A stretch of DNA of 17,469 nt from the NCBI GenBank assembly GCA_040756715.1, contig JBFLYE010000164.1:1-17469 (forward strand), read 5' to 3'. Made by a program: the position numbers and the translations under genes. Source of the DNA: a bacterium. GTDB lineage: Bacteria; UBA9089; UBA9088. A model generated the notes under the pieces. That model was not told the DNA's origin and ran no database searches. It saw only the letters and a program-made list of their open reading frames with translations. Positions 14,234-17,469 of this stretch are shown here, piece after piece (the stretch's first letter is position 1; every line of letters starts with the position of its first letter).

Positions 14234-14262
14234 TTTACAATTTAGCCTTTATAATTTACAAT
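14234..14262 (+). promoter_or_regulatory. Promoter of the PorV-like gene
   Basis: TTTACA (14234-14239), a 17-base spacer and TACAAT (14257-14262) give a predicted start at about 14269, exactly the GTG start codon. The two hexamers lie in two exact direct repeats of AATTTACAAT (14232-14241 and 14253-14262), 21 bases apart, which could also serve as an operator. Confidence 0.65.
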
Positions 14263-14268
14263 ATTTAT

Positions 14269-15147
14269 GTGTTTCTTATTTTTCTTGCAATTTTTATCCC
14301 TGCTCTCCTGGAGGCTCGGGTTGATACAGGTGCAGATTTTCTAAAGTTCATAACCGGAGCAAGGGCAACAGGCTTGGCGGGTGCAATTGTTGGCTTGGCA
14401 GATGATGTCTCATCCCTGCATTATAATCCCGCAGGCATCTCTGAGATAGAAAAAAATGAGCTTCTCTTTATGGAGAGCGAGGCGATTATGGAATGTGGAT
14501 ATGAATATTTTGGATTTACAAAAAGGGTTAATGAAAATTCTGGGATTGGGTTTGCCATTTTATACTTTCATGCCCCAGAGATGTTAAGAACAAAGGAAAA
14601 TAAGAATGTGCCAGAGGGATACGAGATCCTTGGAACAATAGAATACTATGACCTTATGGCAAGCCTGTCCTATGGAAAAAGGATAAAGGATAACCTTTCA
14701 ATTGGTGGAACAATCAAGGGAATACATAGGATGATAAGCCCAGACAAGGGATATACAGGTGCAATTGATTTTGGAATGCTCTATAAACATAAAGATAATA
14801 TGAAATTTGGTCTTTCAATACAGAATATTGGTCCAGATATATGGGGAGATAAGCTTCCAATGTTGGCTCAGATAGGAGGATCATACAGGATTGAAAGCTT
14901 TGTTTTAACCTCTACAATAAGCCATCACCTTCTTTCTAATTCTAGCTTTGAATATAGGGTTGGTGCGGAATATTGGTATTGGAAAAATATATCCCTTCGT
15001 GCAGGGTATTACTCCCTTGAAGGAGACCTTACAGGTGCAACATTGGGATGTGGGGTAAGATTAAGAGATTGGTTTCAGTTTGATTTTGCCCAGTTTCCAG
15101 CAAGCCTTAACAAACCCCTCCAAGGCTCCCTGATTATAAGATTTTAG
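14269..15147 (+). CDS. PorV/PorQ-type (UPF0164-like) outer-membrane beta-barrel protein
   Basis: A 292-residue exported protein. A short hydrophobic signal (FLIFLAIFIPALLEA) precedes GADFLKFITGARATGLAGAIVGLADDVSSLHYNPAG, the hallmark N-terminus of PorV/PorQ and UPF0164 proteins related to FadL-type barrels. The rest alternates short beta strands with polar turns (FGFTKRVNENSGIGFAILYF, GLSIQNIGPD, YRVGAEYWYWKNISLRAGYY) and ends in an aromatic strand (SLIIRF), as expected for a barrel inserted by BAM. In Bacteroidetes PorV takes part in type IX secretion; here no other T9SS gene is visible, so transport or structural roles are equally possible. The start is GTG 14269; an ATG at 14267 is in another frame. 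No Shine-Dalgarno sequence is present, and the promoter predicts leaderless transcription. Confidence 0.8.
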   Translation: MFLIFLAIFIPALLEARVDTGADFLKFITGARATGLAGAIVGLADDVSSLHYNPAGISEIEKNELLFMESEAIMECGYEYFGFTKRVNENSGIGFAILYFHAPEMLRTKENKNVPEGYEILGTIEYYDLMASLSYGKRIKDNLSIGGTIKGIHRMISPDKGYTGAIDFGMLYKHKDNMKFGLSIQNIGPDIWGDKLPMLAQIGGSYRIESFVLTSTISHHLLSNSSFEYRVGAEYWYWKNISLRAGYYSLEGDLTGATLGCGVRLRDWFQFDFAQFPASLNKPLQGSLIIRF

Positions 15148-15148
15148 C

Positions 15149-16159
15149 TTGGCAAAAAAAGGAAAGAAAAAAAAGCATTTAAGGTTATTTCTTATCCCCC
15201 TTTTTCCTATTTTTATCCTCCTTATCGCCTTTAATGTCTATTTTCCAAAGGATATCTCAGGAGGAATAAAAATAATTAGCATAAAGAGGGGGATGTCTGG
15301 AGAAGAAATAGCCAATCTTCTTAAAAAAGAGGGGATAATCAGAGATAAATATATCTTTGAGTTTCTTATTATCCTTAAAAATAAAGAAACAAAAATTATG
15401 GCAGGCGATTATCTTCTTTCTCCCTCCTTAAATATGATAGACACTCTTTCAAAACTAACCAAAGGCGAGGCTATAAAATCTTGTTTTACCATCCCCCCTG
15501 GTTATAATATCTATCAAATAGCAGAGCTTTTGGATAAAAAGGGGTTTGCTGATAAAAGAAGATTCCTTGAATTAGCTAAAGATAAAGCGTTTATAGGAAG
15601 TTTAGGCTTTTCTCTTAATACACTAGAAGGGCTTTTATTCCCTGATACATATTGTGTATCAAAGGGGATGCAGGAAAGCGAGATAATAAGGATAATCATT
15701 GAAAGGTTTAAAAGGGTATTTAAAGAAGAGGATACCAAAATGACAAAGAAATTAGGTTTGTCTATGTATCAAGTTCTTATCCTTGCCTCCATCATTGAAA
15801 AAGAAACAAGTATTTTGAGCGAGATGCCCATTATTTCTTCTGTTTTTCATAATAGATTGAAAAGAAATATGAAGCTTAATAGCTGCCCAACGGTTATCTA
15901 TGCCTTATACCCTAATTTTGATGGGAATATAAGGAAGGAAGACCTTGATATTTCCTCTCCCTATAATACATATAGACATAATGGCCTTCCTCCATCTCCT
16001 ATTTCAAACCCTGGGATTTTTGCGATAAAAGCCGCATTGCATCCAGCGAATATTGATTACCTATATTTTGTCAGTATGAACAATGGAAGGCATAAATTTT
16101 CAAGGACACTGGCTGAGCATAATATAGCGGTTTCAAAATACCAACCAAAGATAAAATGA
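15149..16159 (+). CDS. mltG: Endolytic murein transglycosylase MltG
   Basis: A 336-residue inner-membrane enzyme that cuts nascent glycan strands and may set their length. A basic N-terminus (KKGKKKKH) and a single membrane span (about 12-30) precede a LysM-like region with IKRGMSGEEIANLLKKEG. The YceG domain follows with FPDTY, then ILASIIEKETS, whose first Glu (Glu217) corresponds to the catalytic Glu218 of E. coli MltG. SSPYNTYRHNGLPPSPISNPG, AALHPANIDYLYFV and the C-terminal HKFSRTLAEHN complete the family. The start is TTG 15149, one base after the preceding stop, the only start that includes the basic segment; there is no good ribosome-binding site. Its stop overlaps the next gene's ATG by ATGA. 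Confidence 0.95.
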   Translation: MAKKGKKKKHLRLFLIPLFPIFILLIAFNVYFPKDISGGIKIISIKRGMSGEEIANLLKKEGIIRDKYIFEFLIILKNKETKIMAGDYLLSPSLNMIDTLSKLTKGEAIKSCFTIPPGYNIYQIAELLDKKGFADKRRFLELAKDKAFIGSLGFSLNTLEGLLFPDTYCVSKGMQESEIIRIIIERFKRVFKEEDTKMTKKLGLSMYQVLILASIIEKETSILSEMPIISSVFHNRLKRNMKLNSCPTVIYALYPNFDGNIRKEDLDISSPYNTYRHNGLPPSPISNPGIFAIKAALHPANIDYLYFVSMNNGRHKFSRTLAEHNIAVSKYQPKIK

Positions 16160-17469
16160 GATTTATCGCCATTTTTTTATTTATCCCTTTACTTACATAT
16201 CCAAAGGGAATTTCTGGCTGGATAGAAAAAAAGGTAGATGAATTTATAAAGGAGATGATAAAGAAATATTCAAAGGAGGTTAAGATTGAGAAGACAAGAT
16301 ACATATTTCCAAATAAATGTAGCCTTTCTGGAATTTCCTATTATAAAGATGGATTTTCCATAAAAGGTGATGGTTTATTAGAGGTAGGGCTTGATGGATC
16401 TTTAAGGGTTATCCTTGATAAGCCTTTATTTTCCATAAAAAGGGAATTCTTTAAAAAAAGGAGAAAAATAGCCCTTCCAAATATAGAGATTAAAGCTATG
16501 GGAGGAAAAGGAAGGATAGCTGATTTTGGAGTGTTTGATGATGTATCGGGAAGACTTAAAAACAAAAGATTTAGGTTTAAAGGTTCTGGGCTTGGTGGAA
16601 AGGCAAGCATAGAAGGCGGCTCTGATAGGTTTACAGCTTATATAAAGGATGCAAAAGCAAACCTGCTTCCATATTTTCCTAAAATTCCAAAGAAAGGTAA
16701 TGTTGATGTTACCATTAAGAAAGAAAGGGATTTGGAAATTATAGCAGACCTAAAGGATTGCTCAATAAAAGATATAAAAAATATCAAAGGAAAGCTGGAA
16801 TGGAAAAATGGGATAAACAAAGGAAGGCTTTCGTTTTTATGGAATTTTCTTTATTTTAAAGCTAATTTTAAGGAAAAAAATGGTCTTTATAAGGTATCTG
16901 GCGATACTTCTTACAAAAAAAATGCCTTTGTATTTTCTATTGAGGGTGTATTAAAAAATGATGTTTTTAGGATTAGGAAGGGATACATCAATAACACAGG
17001 GTTTTTTGGAAATATTGGAGAGAACATCTCCCTTTCTTTGGAATTTAACAATGCTAATTGGCTACCCTTAATCCATCCCATTTTTAAAGGCTCTATATTA
17101 AATGGATGTGGAACAATTACAGGAAGGCTTGAAAAACCAGATATTTTTGCAAATCTTGTCCTAAAAAGGGATAATGAAACCCTGGATATATCAATAAATG
17201 GCGACAGCAACCTCCTTTTCCTTAAATTAGGCACAATCTCTGCTTTTGGAATAAAAATTGCCCCTTATTCTTTTGGAACGCTTTCCTTTAAACCCCTCTC
17301 TCTTTCTTTATCTCTTATAAAACCCATTGCCTTTGATGAGGCAAAGATTGAATGGGATGGAAAAACCTTTGATTTAGCTTTATTTTCCGAAAAAAGGAGG
17401 CTTTTTATTAAAAAAGAGGAAGAAAAACCAATGATGTTTAGGTATTCTGATATTGTAATACAGATTCCC
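16156..17469 (+). CDS. AsmA/TamB-like envelope protein, 3'-truncated by the window edge
   Basis: An open frame of 438 codons runs from ATG 16156 to the right edge with no stop. It begins with a signal-like segment (RFIAIFLFIPLLTYP) and then WIEKKVDEFIKEMIKKY, followed by long runs of alternating hydrophobic and polar residues typical of beta-rich, lipid-conduit proteins. The clearest repeat-like piece is LNGCGTITGRLEKPDIFANL, which resembles the G-x-L/I-x-G-x-(hydrophobic)-x-x-P motif of AsmA/TamB (DUF490) repeats. Such proteins help move lipids or insert outer-membrane proteins. The ATGA overlap with mltG indicates co-translation. I recognise the class only by pattern; the C-terminal domain, which would confirm TamB, is outside the window. 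Confidence 0.6.
   Translation, partial: MRFIAIFLFIPLLTYPKGISGWIEKKVDEFIKEMIKKYSKEVKIEKTRYIFPNKCSLSGISYYKDGFSIKGDGLLEVGLDGSLRVILDKPLFSIKREFFKKRRKIALPNIEIKAMGGKGRIADFGVFDDVSGRLKNKRFRFKGSGLGGKASIEGGSDRFTAYIKDAKANLLPYFPKIPKKGNVDVTIKKERDLEIIADLKDCSIKDIKNIKGKLEWKNGINKGRLSFLWNFLYFKANFKEKNGLYKVSGDTSYKKNAFVFSIEGVLKNDVFRIRKGYINNTGFFGNIGENISLSLEFNNANWLPLIHPIFKGSILNGCGTITGRLEKPDIFANLVLKRDNETLDISINGDSNLLFLKLGTISAFGIKIAPYSFGTLSFKPLSLSLSLIKPIAFDEAKIEWDGKTFDLALFSEKRRLFIKKEEEKPMMFRYSDIVIQIP

Overview
The window is a densely packed, AT-rich bacterial chromosome segment. It probably comes from an uncultured or anaerobic lineage with an outer membrane. The outer-membrane evidence is an OmpH/Skp-type chaperone, a PorV/PorQ-type beta-barrel protein and a C-terminal gene resembling AsmA/TamB proteins. 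The HdrB-type subunit at the left edge suggests anaerobic redox metabolism. Arg AGG/AGA and Ile ATA codons are very common. I cannot assign a phylum from sequence alone.

Layout: (1) 1-1540, plus strand: end of an hdrB-like gene, moaA and tRNA-Ser(GGA). (2) 1735-6986, minus strand: seven tightly packed genes, probably one operon, read from a near-consensus promoter at about 7000. In transcription order they are a LysM/M23 murein peptidase, trpS, a small DEDDy exonuclease, aroK, an OmpH/Skp chaperone, a pabA/trpG-type amidotransferase and a PaaK-like adenylate-forming enzyme. (3) 7213-10148, plus strand: an unusual two-domain NDK-like protein, then dnaK with its own promoter. (4) 10149-10650: a cassette with a four-helix-bundle (23S rRNA intervening-sequence type) gene bracketed by TGCGGAG repeats, placed directly after the dnaK stop codon. 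(5) 10652-13884: FIST-domain and GAF-domain sensory proteins, uppS and cdsA. (6) 13875-14193: tRNA-Ala(CGC), a palindromic element that duplicates the tRNA 3' end, and tRNA-Ser(CGA). (7) 14269-17469: a PorV-like barrel protein, mltG and an AsmA/TamB-like gene running off the right edge.

Much of the segment serves the cell envelope: lipid carrier (uppS), CDP-diacylglycerol (cdsA), glycan processing (mltG, LysM/M23) and outer-membrane assembly (OmpH, PorV, TamB-like). Information-processing and aromatic-pathway genes (trpS, aroK, pabA) are interleaved with these.

Most notable observations: the NDK tandem, whose two halves have lost different active-site parts; the palindrome that duplicates a tRNA-Ala 3' end, with a related inverted T-arm copy after tRNA-Ser(GGA); the repeat-bracketed four-helix-bundle cassette; cdsA ending inside a tRNA gene; and several promoters whose predicted start site falls on or next to a start codon, suggesting leaderless transcripts. 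No stretch longer than about 220 bases lacks a gene or RNA call.
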